Source: Bacteroidota bacterium (lineage in GTDB: Bacteria; Bacteroidota; Bacteroidia; Chitinophagales; Chitinophagaceae). From it: DNA of 64,000 nt. This document shows, one piece after another, positions 45,606 to 54,442 of the stretch (its first letter is position 1; the number at the start of each line of letters is the position of its first letter). A program made the position numbers and the translations under genes. The stretch spans positions 1 to 64,000 of the forward strand of contig JAEYWX010000031.1 in the NCBI GenBank assembly GCA_023428755.1, in the 5' to 3' direction. Under the pieces are notes generated by a model, which did not search any database, was not told the origin of the DNA, and saw only the letters and a program-made list of their open reading frames with translations.

Positions 45606-46475
45606 TTATTTGGTTTCCTGTAATGTAGCGATACAGGTTTGCAGGCTTTCCTTCCATTCCGGAACTTCTACTGCATAGGTTGACTTGATCTTTTCTTTAT
45701 TCAGCAATGAAAATTTCGGGCGGCGTGCAGGTGTTGGAAACTGTGCTGTTTCAATGGGGTGAACTACTGATTTACTGCCGGTGATTTCTTTGATCGCCTG
45801 TGCAAATTCAAACCAGCTGATCTTTCCTTCGTTGCTGTAATGATAAATGCCGCTCTCCCATTTACCAGAAGCAATGATATCGAGAATCGCTTTTGCAAGA
45901 TCAGCAGCATAAGTTGGCGAACCTACCTGATCAGCCACAACATTTAATTCATTACGTTCATTCATCAACCGCATCATCGTCTTCACAAAATTGTGACCGA
46001 ATGATGAATATACCCATGCAGTGCGGATGATGATGGCATCTGCATTTTCTTTCAGGCATAATTGCTCGCCCAATAGTTTTGATTCGCCATAAGTGTTAAT
46101 GGGATCGGTTACATCATCTTCGTTGTATGGCGTTTCACTTTCGCCATCAAACACATAATCGGTGGAGATATGAATGAACTTTGTATCGTACTTTTTACAA
46201 ACAGCAGCGAGGTGCCCAACCGCTTCACCATTTACCAACATGGCCATATCCTGTTCGCTCTCGGCTTTATCAACAGCGGTGTACGCCGCACAGTTGATGC
46301 AGTATTGCGGCTTAGTGGCGATGAAGAAATTTTCTACCAAACCATAATGATGCAGTTTCATATCTTCACGTGAAGCAAACACAAAACGATACTGCGGATA
46401 AGCATCTGCAAGTTGCTGCAACTCTTTTCCCAGCTGTCCATTACTACCCGTAACAAGAATTACCTGCTTATCCAT
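45606..46475 (-). CDS. rfbD: dTDP-4-dehydrorhamnose reductase
   Basis: 289 residues. N-terminal Rossmann motif TGSNGQLGKEL (9-19), the ISTDYVFDG segment (about 104-112) and the active-site YGESK (YxxxK) are typical of RfbD/RmlD. It reduces dTDP-4-dehydro-L-rhamnose to dTDP-L-rhamnose with NAD(P)H. It is the last gene of the minus-strand nucleotide-sugar operon, 11 nt after rfbC. Confidence 0.95.
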   Translation of the reverse strand: MDKQVILVTGSNGQLGKELQQLADAYPQYRFVFASREDMKLHHYGLVENFFIATKPQYCINCAAYTAVDKAESEQDMAMLVNGEAVGHLAAVCKKYDTKFIHISTDYVFDGESETPYNEDDVTDPINTYGESKLLGEQLCLKENADAIIIRTAWVYSSFGHNFVKTMMRLMNERNELNVVADQVGSPTYAADLAKAILDIIASGKWESGIYHYSNEGKISWFEFAQAIKEITGSKSVVHPIETAQFPTPARRPKFSLLNKEKIKSTYAVEVPEWKESLQTCIATLQETK

Positions 46476-46485
46476 TTCATTGCGT

Positions 46486-47040
46486 TTAAAAAAAGCTGTC
46501 CTCGCAAAGATCAGCCCAGGTTGAATTCAATTGATCTTTACCGGAAATAATTTCTTTACCGGCTTCAACCCGCCAATCGATTTGCAGACTTGCATCATTG
46601 TAGATCAATCCGCCTTCGCTTTGTTTATTGTAGAAGTTATCGCATTTATAAAGTACTTCTGCTGTTTCACTCAACACCGAAAAACCATGTGCAAAACCAC
46701 GTGGCACCAACAAGGCGTTCTTTTTCTCAGCAGTTAATTCAACTGCATATACCTGTTTGAAATTGGGAGAATCTTTCCGCAGGTCAACTACCACATCTAA
46801 TATTTTCCCTGTTAAACAGCGTACCATCTTGGCCTGTGCATGCTCACCTTTTTGAAAATGCAATCCCCGGATAACACCATAGGTTGAACTGGATTGATTG
46901 TCCTGCACCCAATTATAAAACAGTCCTTCCTTTTCAAATGTTTGTTGATTATATGATTCAAAGAAATAGCCCCGTTCGTCGCCAAACACATTTGGTTCGA
47001 ACACTACCAAGCCGGGGAAACCTGTTTGCAAAAAGCCCAT
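46486..47040 (-). CDS. rfbC: dTDP-4-dehydrorhamnose 3,5-epimerase
   Basis: 184 residues from the ATG at 47040. The frame extends to 47112, but that part (MSDVGCMICDF...) is encoded by the short-period repeat described at 47041-47112 and is not conserved. Cupin residues: IRGLHFQKG with the active-site His, KMVRCLTGKILDVVVDLR, and the VPRGFAHGFSVLSETAEVLYKC segment. It epimerises C3 and C5 of dTDP-4-keto-6-deoxyglucose. Confidence 0.95.
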   Translation of the reverse strand: MGFLQTGFPGLVVFEPNVFGDERGYFFESYNQQTFEKEGLFYNWVQDNQSSSTYGVIRGLHFQKGEHAQAKMVRCLTGKILDVVVDLRKDSPNFKQVYAVELTAEKKNALLVPRGFAHGFSVLSETAEVLYKCDNFYNKQSEGGLIYNDASLQIDWRVEAGKEIISGKDQLNSTWADLCEDSFF

Positions 47041-47112
47041 AAAACTGATGTAGGATTTATGATGTAGGATGTAGGATTTAAAATCACAAATCATACATCC
47101 GACATCAGACAT
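47041..47112. repeat. GATGTAGGATTTA-type short-period repeat between rfbB and rfbC
   Basis: The words GATGTAGGATTTATGATGTAGGATGTAGG are followed by diverged copies (AAATCATACATCCGACATCAGACATT, partly inverted). They fill the junction between two operon genes. The repeat runs inside an open frame of rfbC but is not likely part of the protein. Confidence 0.6.
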
Positions 47113-47118
47113 TATTTA

Positions 47119-48183
47119 TTATCTCTTCTCATATTGTGCATCATAGTACTTCTGGTAATCACCACTTGTTACATGGTTGATCCATTCTTCATTACTCAAA
47201 TACCAGTCTACTGTTTTTTCTAAGCCTTCTTCAAATTGCAGTGATGGACTCCAGCCTAATTCTTTGTTGAGTTTGGTTGCATCGATGGCATAACGCAGAT
47301 CATGCCCTGCACGGTCTTTAACGTAAGTGATAAGCTTGGCACTTTCACCTTCTGCACGTCCAAGTTTTTTATCCATGATACCGCAGAGCAGATGAACGAG
47401 ATCAATATTTTTCCATTCGTTAAATCCACCAACATTATAACTCTGTCCCTGTTTGCCGTTATGGAAAATCGTATCAATGGCTCTTGCATGATCTTCTACA
47501 AACAACCAGTCACGCACATTTTCACCTTTACCATAAACAGGCAATGGCTTGTTATTTTTGATATTGTTGATCATTAACGGAATCAGCTTCTCAGGAAAAT
47601 GATGAGAGCCATAGTTATTGCTGCAGTTACTCATTACTACAGGCAGTCCATAGGTATCATGATATGCCATTACAAAATGATCGGATGCAGCTTTTGATGC
47701 AGAATACGGTGAATGCGGATCGTACGGTGTTTCTTCAGTAAAGAATCCTGTTTCACCTAATGAACCATACACTTCATCAGTTGATACATGATAAAACAAT
47801 TTGCCATCATAATTACCATTCCAATGCTTGCGGCAGGCATTCAGCAGAATAGCCGTACCGAGCACGTTTGTTTTAACAAATGCCAATGGATCAAGAATGC
47901 TACGATCAACATGACTTTCCGCTGCAAGGTGAATCACCGCATCAAAATAATATTGATTGAATAATTCTTCTACTCTTGCTTCATCAGTTATATCAACACG
48001 TTCAAAAGCATAATTTGGTTTATCCTGTATATCCTTTAGGTTCTCCAAATTTCCTGCGTATGTCAATGCATCACCATTTACAATTTTGTAATTAGCGTAT
48101 TTGTTTACAAACAAACGCACTACATGGCTACCAATAAATCCGGCACCGCCTGTCACTAAAATTGTTTTATCAAACTTGCTCAT
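47119..48183 (-). CDS. rfbB: dTDP-glucose 4,6-dehydratase
   Basis: 354 residues. Rossmann TGGAGFIGSH (11-20), the STDEVYG segment (about 133-139), the active-site YSASKAASDH (YxxxK) and the SNNYGSHHFPEKLIP loop define RfbB/RmlB. It makes dTDP-4-keto-6-deoxyglucose, the branch point for rhamnose and other deoxysugars. It is followed by rfbC after a repeat-filled 78-nt spacer. The first enzyme of the pathway (RfbA) is not in this window. Confidence 0.96.
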   Translation of the reverse strand: MSKFDKTILVTGGAGFIGSHVVRLFVNKYANYKIVNGDALTYAGNLENLKDIQDKPNYAFERVDITDEARVEELFNQYYFDAVIHLAAESHVDRSILDPLAFVKTNVLGTAILLNACRKHWNGNYDGKLFYHVSTDEVYGSLGETGFFTEETPYDPHSPYSASKAASDHFVMAYHDTYGLPVVMSNCSNNYGSHHFPEKLIPLMINNIKNNKPLPVYGKGENVRDWLFVEDHARAIDTIFHNGKQGQSYNVGGFNEWKNIDLVHLLCGIMDKKLGRAEGESAKLITYVKDRAGHDLRYAIDATKLNKELGWSPSLQFEEGLEKTVDWYLSNEEWINHVTSGDYQKYYDAQYEKR

Positions 48184-49472
48184 TACAAACTCCAGTATTT
48201 GAGTGTTGAAATTTTATTACGATAAATGCCTTTGAGATCAGCAAACAAGGCTTTCTCATTGGCAATGGAAGAAAGATATTCCTCCGAAAAATCTTTATAG
48301 GGATTATGCGCTACTGCCAACACAATTGCATCATATCCTTTACCAATTTCAGCAGCAAGTGTTAGGCCATACTCATGTTGCACTTCTGCCGCATCAGCAT
48401 GCGGATCAACAAAGTCAACTGCAACATGATACTCCAGCAATTCCCTCACCATATCCGCCACTTTTGAATTGCGGATGTCTGCTACATTCTCTTTAAACGT
48501 TGCGCCCAACACCAACACTTTTGCAGTAGCAGGATTTGGAGCATGCTTGATAATATGCTGAATAATTTTCTTGGCTACGTAGCGTGGCATTTCATCATTT
48601 ACAAAACGGCCACTGGCAATTACTTTTGAATTATAACCCAGCTGCTGTGCCTTATACGTTAAATAGTAAGGATCAACGCCAATGCAATGTCCTCCCACCA
48701 GGCCCGGTGTGTATTTATGAAAGTTCCATTTTGTCCCGGCAGCTTCTACGACATCAAACGTGTTGATACCGATGCGATCGAAGATGATCGACAGTTCATT
48801 CATCAGCGAAATATTCAGATCTCGCTGTGCATTTTCAATGATCTTTCCTGCTTCAGCTACTTTAATATTTGGTGCACGGTGTACGCCAACTTTTACCACG
48901 CTTTCATAAACCGCAGCAATTTCCTGTAACGATTCATCATCACAACCGGAAACGATCTTAATGGTATTACTTAATGTATGATGCTTATCTCCCGGATTAA
49001 TCCGTTCGGGTGAATAGCCAATTTTGAAATCAACTTTTCCTTTTAAGCCGGAAAACTGTTCCAGTATCGGCATACAATCTTCTTCTGTACAACCCGGATA
49101 GGTTGTGCTTTCATAAATTACATAATCTCCTTTCTTCAATACCTTGCCCACAGTTTCACTTGCTTTTTCCAACGGTGTTAAATCAGGAACTTTATGATCA
49201 TCAACCGGTGTAGGAACGGTTACAATAAAAAATGAGGCTTCTTTTAACAGGTTAATATCGTCAGTAAACACGATGTCCCTTCCTGAAAACATTTCCGCAT
49301 CCACTTCCTTGCTGGGATCTTCATTTCGCTGCATCATTGCAATGCGTTTGCTGTTAATGTCGAAACCGATCACCTGCATGTGGGCAGCCAATTCCAGCGC
49401 CAATGGTAATCCTACATAACCCAATCCAACAACTGCTGCTTTTTTTTCTTTCTTGATTAATGATTGAAACAT
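48183..49472 (-). CDS. UDP-sugar dehydrogenase, VipA/TviB/WecC type
   Basis: 429 residues from the ATG at 49472. The frame extends 35 codons to 49577 (MEQAAKRVCEH...), but that part is encoded by repeat-like junction DNA and is not conserved. Motifs: VVGLGYVGLPLA (about 14-25), PTPVDDHKVPDL, YESTTYPG and the active-site C263 in GGHCIGVDPYYL. These enzymes oxidise UDP-GlcNAc-type or UDP-Glc-type sugars to uronic acids. It is one of two uronate dehydrogenases in this operon, with ugd. Confidence 0.88.
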   Translation of the reverse strand: MFQSLIKKEKKAAVVGLGYVGLPLALELAAHMQVIGFDINSKRIAMMQRNEDPSKEVDAEMFSGRDIVFTDDINLLKEASFFIVTVPTPVDDHKVPDLTPLEKASETVGKVLKKGDYVIYESTTYPGCTEEDCMPILEQFSGLKGKVDFKIGYSPERINPGDKHHTLSNTIKIVSGCDDESLQEIAAVYESVVKVGVHRAPNIKVAEAGKIIENAQRDLNISLMNELSIIFDRIGINTFDVVEAAGTKWNFHKYTPGLVGGHCIGVDPYYLTYKAQQLGYNSKVIASGRFVNDEMPRYVAKKIIQHIIKHAPNPATAKVLVLGATFKENVADIRNSKVADMVRELLEYHVAVDFVDPHADAAEVQHEYGLTLAAEIGKGYDAIVLAVAHNPYKDFSEEYLSSIANEKALFADLKGIYRNKISTLKYWSL

Positions 49473-49545
49473 TTCTGATGTATGATTTCTGGTTAAGGAT
49501 GTCTGAATCAAACTCATCACGCAATACTCACTACTCATCATTTCA
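49473..49545. repeat. GAGTAGTGAGTATTGCGTGATGAG-type junction repeat
   Basis: Read on the minus strand, ATGATGAGTAGTGAGTATTG, CGTGATGAG and ATCATACATCAGAAATG show the TGAG/TGATGAG word in several degenerate copies. It lies in the junction between the UDP-glucuronate decarboxylase and dehydrogenase genes and slightly overlaps the end of the former. Confidence 0.5.
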
Positions 49546-50521
49546 TGCTCACAAACTCTTTTGGCTGCTTGCTCCACTCTTCTTTCGGCAAACTTTTAAA
49601 ATACTCGTATGTAATTTTCAACCCTTCTGCTCTTGCAACTTTTGGTTCCCAACCAAGTATTTCTTTTGCTTTCGTGATATCGGGTTGACGTTGCTTCGGA
49701 TCATCTACCGGCAATGGCTTGTACACGATCTTTTGTGAGGTACCGGTAAGCTTTATTACTTCTTCTGCAAACTCTTTTAATGTTATCTCTGCCGGATTGC
49801 CAATGTTAACAGGCATGTCATAGTCACTCATGAGCAAGCGATAAATACCCTCTACCAGATCATCTACATAACAAAAGCTTCTCGTCTGGCTGCCATCACC
49901 AAAAACCGTCAAATCTTCTCCACGTAACGCCTGACCAATAAATGCAGGCAGTGCACGGCCATCGTTGAGTCGCATACGAGGACCGTATGTATTAAAGATG
50001 CGGATGATTCTTGTCTCTACCCCGTGAAAGCGGTTATACGCCATGGTAATACTTTCCATGTAACGTTTTGCTTCATCATATACACCACGTGGGCCAACAG
50101 GATTCACATTACCCCAATACTCTTCTGTTTGCGGATGTACCAATGGGTCACCATATACTTCTGATGTGGAAGCAACAAGAATACGTGCACCTTTTGCTTT
50201 GGCTAAACCTAAACAATTGTGCGTACCATGTGCACCCACCTTCAATGTCTGGATGGGGATTTTTAGATAATCGATCGGGCTTGCAGGCGATGCAAAATGT
50301 AAAATATAATCGAGCCTGCCCGGGATATGAATGAATTTAGTGATATCGTGGTGATAAAATTCAAACTGTTCCAGCTTAAAGAGATGCTCAATATTCCGAA
50401 GATCGCCTGTGATAAGGTTATCCATTGCTATAACAGAATACCCCTCCTTAATAAAGCGATCACAGAGATGGGAGCCAAGAAAACCAGCAGCACCCGTTAT
50501 TAAAATTCGTTTGCGATCCAT
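49538..50521 (-). CDS. UDP-glucuronate decarboxylase (UDP-xylose synthase) family SDR enzyme
   Basis: 327 residues. Rossmann TGAAGFLGSHLCD (8-20), the LHFASPASPIDY segment typical of UXS, the STSEVYGDP active-site Ser/Thr region, and YDEAKRYME (YxxxK). The enzyme oxidises and decarboxylates UDP-glucuronate to UDP-xylose. It follows ugd by 24 nt; ugd makes its substrate, so the pair forms a UDP-xylose route. UXS versus a dedicated epimerase cannot be finally separated by eye, but the motifs fit UXS. Confidence 0.88.
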   Translation of the reverse strand: MDRKRILITGAAGFLGSHLCDRFIKEGYSVIAMDNLITGDLRNIEHLFKLEQFEFYHHDITKFIHIPGRLDYILHFASPASPIDYLKIPIQTLKVGAHGTHNCLGLAKAKGARILVASTSEVYGDPLVHPQTEEYWGNVNPVGPRGVYDEAKRYMESITMAYNRFHGVETRIIRIFNTYGPRMRLNDGRALPAFIGQALRGEDLTVFGDGSQTRSFCYVDDLVEGIYRLLMSDYDMPVNIGNPAEITLKEFAEEVIKLTGTSQKIVYKPLPVDDPKQRQPDITKAKEILGWEPKVARAEGLKITYEYFKSLPKEEWSKQPKEFVSMK

Positions 50522-50545
50522 TGCTTTGAATTTGTTATGTGATGA

Positions 50546-51856
50546 TTATTTTACTGTTTGTCGTCCAACACTCTCGTAAAAGAAGCCGAGACGTTTCATT
50601 TGATCCCTGTCGTAAACATTCCGACCGTCAAAAATCACTTTCTTCTTTAACAGAGATGCAATTTTTTCAAATTCAGGTGTGCGGAATTCACTCCACTCCG
50701 TAGCAATAATCAAAGCATCGGCATTTTGCAAGGCTTCATATTGGCTATCTGCAAAATGTATCTTATCACCGATGAGCTGTTTTACATTGTTCATTCCTTC
50801 CGGATCGTATGCGCTTACCGTAGCACCTGCAGTTGTTAAAGCTTCAATCATGTACAATGCAGGAGCTTCCCGAATATCATCCGTATTTGGCTTAAACGCC
50901 AAACCCCAAAGGGCAAAATGTTTGCCTTTCAAATCATGGTTAAAATAAGCCTTAATTTTAGGCATTAAAAACAATTTCTGCTCTTCATTTACCTTCATCA
51001 CGGCATTCAATATCTCAAAATCATAGTTTACTTCGTTTGATGATTTTACCAAAGCCTGCACATCTTTTGGAAAACAACTTCCGCCATATCCAATTCCCGG
51101 GAATAAAAAGCGCTTCCCAATACGTTCATCACTTCCTACACCTTTTCGCACCATATCAACATCAGCTCCCAACAGCTCGCAGATTCTTGCGATTTCATTC
51201 ATAAACGAAATCTTCACAGCAAGAAAGGAATTGGCAGCGTATTTGGTAAGCTCTGCGCTTTTCTCATCCATAAATATTACAGGATTCCCACTTCGTACAA
51301 ATGGAGCATACAACTCGGTCATTATTTTTTTAGCCTGTTCATCGCTCGTGCCCACAACAACACGATCGGGCTTCATGAAATCATCTACAGCTACACCTTC
51401 ACGTAAAAATTCGGGATTACTTACTACAGCAAAATCTCCTTTGTAATTTTTTGCGATGGCTTCTCTAACTTTATCTGCAGTACCAACCGGCACGGTACTT
51501 TTATCAACTATCACTTTGTAGCCGGTTAAAATTTTTCCAAGATCATCAGCTACTCCGAGAATATATTTCAGATCAGCACTGCCATCTTCACCGGGTGGGG
51601 TTGGCAACGCTAAAAATATAATGACCGCATCTTTAATACCTTCTGCCAGTTCAGTAGTAAACTGAAGGCGGCCCTCTTTCAGGTTGCGAAGAAATATTTT
51701 CTCAAGACCGGGTTCATAGATCGTAATTTGACCGTTTGATAATTTATTGATTTTGTTTTTGTCAATATCAATACAGGTTACCTGATTACCGGTTTCTGCA
51801 AAACAGGTTCCTGTTACAAGGCCGACATAACCTGTTCCTACTACTGCGATTTTCAT
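50546..51856 (-). CDS. ugd: UDP-glucose 6-dehydrogenase
   Basis: 436 residues. N-terminal GTGYVGLVTG (7-16), PTPPGEDGSADL (86-97) and the catalytic C261 in GYGGSCFPKD. It oxidises UDP-glucose twice to UDP-glucuronate using NAD. It is second in the operon, after the DegT aminotransferase gene, and feeds the UXS-type decarboxylase downstream. Confidence 0.96.
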   Translation of the reverse strand: MKIAVVGTGYVGLVTGTCFAETGNQVTCIDIDKNKINKLSNGQITIYEPGLEKIFLRNLKEGRLQFTTELAEGIKDAVIIFLALPTPPGEDGSADLKYILGVADDLGKILTGYKVIVDKSTVPVGTADKVREAIAKNYKGDFAVVSNPEFLREGVAVDDFMKPDRVVVGTSDEQAKKIMTELYAPFVRSGNPVIFMDEKSAELTKYAANSFLAVKISFMNEIARICELLGADVDMVRKGVGSDERIGKRFLFPGIGYGGSCFPKDVQALVKSSNEVNYDFEILNAVMKVNEEQKLFLMPKIKAYFNHDLKGKHFALWGLAFKPNTDDIREAPALYMIEALTTAGATVSAYDPEGMNNVKQLIGDKIHFADSQYEALQNADALIIATEWSEFRTPEFEKIASLLKKKVIFDGRNVYDRDQMKRLGFFYESVGRQTVK

Positions 51857-51927
51857 CTGTTACGTTTAAGTTTTAGTTTGAGTTAAAGATGTTTTCTGAC
51901 TATTGATTAACCTTTCGGCAATACAAA

Positions 51928-53076
51928 TTATTGTTTTTGTAAATACTCCAGGACGCTGGTAGTTATGAGTTCTAACTGCTCTTCTTCGAGTTCAGTATGC
52001 ATCGGTAACGAAATTACCCGATCGGTTAACCAATCAGTGATTGGCAAATTGTAATCAGCACCACCGAAAGAAGCAAACATTTGCTGACGATGCGCCGGTA
52101 CCGGGTAGTAGATCATTGATGGAATTTTTTGCTCAGCTAAATAAGCATTCAATCCATTTCGCACTTCCGCTACATTCTCAAAACCATCCAGTGTTAATGT
52201 ATATTGATGAAACACGTGATTGCTGTAAGGCGCACGATAAGGAGTTGTAATATGTTTATGACCTGCAAATGCAGCATCATAATAATCTGCAGCTTTGCGG
52301 CGTGCAGCAATATATTCATCGAGTTTTTTCAGTTTGATCTTCAGTACAGCAGCTTGTACTGTATCAAGTCGGGAGTTACATCCTACCACTTCGTGATAGT
52401 AACGCACTTTCTGTCCGTGGTTTGCTACCATCTTCAATTGCTCTGCCAATGCTTCATCATTGGTAAACATGGCACCACCATCGCCATAACAACCAAGGTT
52501 CTTTGATGGGAAAAAAGAAGTGCAACCAATCGTACCGATAGATCCTGTTTTCTTAACCGTACCATCAGGGAACGTATAATCAGCACCAATTGCCTGTGCA
52601 TTATCTTCAATTACGTACAGATTATGCTCTGCAGCAATCTTCATGATCTCATCCATGTTGGCTGCATGTCCATACAAATGCACCGGCACAATGGCTTTTG
52701 TTTTGGGGGTAATTGCTTTGCGGATTGCTTCCGGATCTATGCAAAATGTTTTCAGATCAACTTCTACAAACACCGGCTTCAAACGGAGCAATGCCACTAC
52801 TTCAACAGTTGCGATGTACGTGAACGAAGCAGTAATTACTTCATCGCCGGGCTGCAGGTTCAACGCCATCATGGCAATCTGCAACGCATCGGTTCCGTTC
52901 GCACAAGGGATAGTATATTTTACACCGAGATACTGGCTCAGGTCGGCCGCCAGATCCTGCACAGGTTTGCCATTAATAAAAGCTGAGCTATCGAGAACAT
53001 CCAGAACCGCAGCATCTACTTCCTGCTTAATTGCAAGGTATTGCTGCTTTAGGTCAACCATTTGTATAGGTCGCAT
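51928..53076 (-). CDS. DegT/DnrJ/EryC1/StrS aminotransferase
   Basis: 382 residues. PLP-site residues: D158 in IEDNAQAIGA and the Schiff-base K192 in FFPSKNLGCYGDGGA. Sugar aminotransferases of this class convert keto-nucleotide sugars to amino sugars. As the first gene of the operon it would aminate a 4-keto or 3-keto intermediate; the partner keto sugar is not made by the visible enzymes except rfbB (4-keto-6-deoxyglucose). A weak promoter-like TACTTTCG lies upstream (53100-53107). Confidence 0.9.
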   Translation of the reverse strand: MRPIQMVDLKQQYLAIKQEVDAAVLDVLDSSAFINGKPVQDLAADLSQYLGVKYTIPCANGTDALQIAMMALNLQPGDEVITASFTYIATVEVVALLRLKPVFVEVDLKTFCIDPEAIRKAITPKTKAIVPVHLYGHAANMDEIMKIAAEHNLYVIEDNAQAIGADYTFPDGTVKKTGSIGTIGCTSFFPSKNLGCYGDGGAMFTNDEALAEQLKMVANHGQKVRYYHEVVGCNSRLDTVQAAVLKIKLKKLDEYIAARRKAADYYDAAFAGHKHITTPYRAPYSNHVFHQYTLTLDGFENVAEVRNGLNAYLAEQKIPSMIYYPVPAHRQQMFASFGGADYNLPITDWLTDRVISLPMHTELEEEQLELITTSVLEYLQKQ

Positions 53077-53180
53077 AAATAAGCTTGTTTAAACGGTGGC
53101 GAAAGTACGTGAAAAATGCCGTTTTGCGGCTTACAAACCAATGCAATACGTTAAGTTTTTACCATCCATTCCTTTCCGCT

Positions 53181-53188
53181 TAGATTTG
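53181..53188 (+). promoter_or_regulatory. -7 box just before waaA (possible leaderless start)
   Basis: TAGATTTG, a full match to TAnnTTTG, ends 6 nt before the waaA ATG. If transcription begins about 7 nt after the box, the message would start at the ATG itself. No TTTG lies at the expected upstream distance, only a T-run. Confidence 0.4.
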
Positions 53189-53194
53189 TGGCGC

Positions 53195-54442
53195 ATGATC
53201 TTCTTTTACAACATATTTCGGTTTGCTTACAAAACAGCTGTCAACTTAGCTTCCAATTGGAATGGCAAAGCAAAAAAATGGGTTGACGGGCGCAAAAACT
53301 GGCAACAGCAGTTAACAGCCAACTGGAAAGTTGAAACGGGCAAGCCGGTGGTTTGGATGCATTGCGCATCACTTGGTGAGTTTGAACAAGGAAGACCGCT
53401 TCTGGAAGAAATCAAATCCCAATACTCCAATTCCAAAATCCTTTTAACCTTCTTCTCCCCTTCTGGTTATGAAATAAGGAAAAATTACGACGGTGCCGAT
53501 TATGTGATGTATCTGCCCATGGATGGAGTCACCAATGCAAAAGAGTTTGTTGACCTGGTACAACCGCAGCTCGCCATTTTTGTGAAGTATGAATTTTGGC
53601 ACTACTACTTAACCGAACTGAAGAACAGAAACATCGAAACAATTCTGGTATCGGGCATCTTCCGTCCATCGCAACCATTTTTTAAATGGTGGGGAGGATT
53701 TAACCGAAACATGCTGCAAAACTTCTCTCACCTGTTCGTACAAAATGCAGCGTCGAAACAATTATTGGATGGAATTGGATTGAGCGGCAAAACAACCATT
53801 ACAGGCGATACCCGTTTTGATCGTGTGATCACTGCTGCTGAACAATGGAAACCTGTTGAACTGGTTGATGCATTTTGCGGGACCGATCCTGTACTGGTAG
53901 CAGGAAGCACCTGGGCCGAAGATGAAACGATCCTTGCAGAATGGGTGAAGACAAATGAAAAGTACAAACTCATAATTGCCCCGCATGAGATCAAACAAGA
54001 AAATATTGCCCGGCTACAAACTCTATTTCCAAATTCGGTTACATTCTCGAAGCTATCAACTCATAACCCTCAACCCATAACGCATAACTGCCTAATCATC
54101 GATAACATCGGCTTCCTCTCCCGCCTCTATAAATACGCAACAGTTTGCTATGTTGGTGGTGGATTTAACAAGAGTGGTCATCACAATATTTTAGAAGCGG
54201 CGGTTTATGGCAAACCAGTCATTACCGGACCTAATTATGAAAAATTCAAGGAAAGTGTGGATCTGAAAAAGCTGCAAGGAAGTTTCACCATCAGTAATGC
54301 AACAGAGCTAAATACGGTACTGCAACAAATGAACATTGCAGCAGCAGGAACCATTGCTGAAAACTATGTAATGGAAAATGCAGGCGCTACTTCAACTATT
54401 ATGAAATGGATTCAGGAGAAACGTCTTTTCACCAACGCATAA
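53195..54442 (+). CDS. waaA: 3-deoxy-D-manno-octulosonic acid (Kdo) transferase
   Basis: 415 residues from the ATG at 53195. An upstream frame to 53096 is rejected because the family begins MIFFYNIFRFAYK. An N-terminal membrane anchor is followed by a GT-B fold: WMHCASLGEFEQGRPLLE (key SLGEFEQGRPL), LLTFFSPSGYE, FVKYEFWHYY, and in the second half YVGGGF, GHHNILEAAVYGKPVITGP. It transfers Kdo from CMP-Kdo to lipid A precursor. Residues about 289-299 (THNPQPITHNC) are encoded by a short-period repeat and are probably an insertion. The end overlaps the convergent hypothetical gene by 31 nt. Confidence 0.93.
   Translation: MIFFYNIFRFAYKTAVNLASNWNGKAKKWVDGRKNWQQQLTANWKVETGKPVVWMHCASLGEFEQGRPLLEEIKSQYSNSKILLTFFSPSGYEIRKNYDGADYVMYLPMDGVTNAKEFVDLVQPQLAIFVKYEFWHYYLTELKNRNIETILVSGIFRPSQPFFKWWGGFNRNMLQNFSHLFVQNAASKQLLDGIGLSGKTTITGDTRFDRVITAAEQWKPVELVDAFCGTDPVLVAGSTWAEDETILAEWVKTNEKYKLIIAPHEIKQENIARLQTLFPNSVTFSKLSTHNPQPITHNCLIIDNIGFLSRLYKYATVCYVGGGFNKSGHHNILEAAVYGKPVITGPNYEKFKESVDLKKLQGSFTISNATELNTVLQQMNIAAAGTIAENYVMENAGATSTIMKWIQEKRLFTNA
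54059..54092. repeat. CTCATAACC-type short-period repeat inside waaA
   Basis: ACTCATAACC CTCAACC CATAACG CATAACTG: four degenerate copies of a 7-9 nt word in one row. They are read in frame as residues 289-299 of WaaA, the surface loop before the LIIDNIG strand. Confidence 0.6.

Noticed and set aside
53418..53445. Second short-period repeat in waaA (CCAATACTCCAATTCC)
   Set aside because: It encodes SQYSNSKI at a position of normal length, so ordinary codon use is the simpler explanation.
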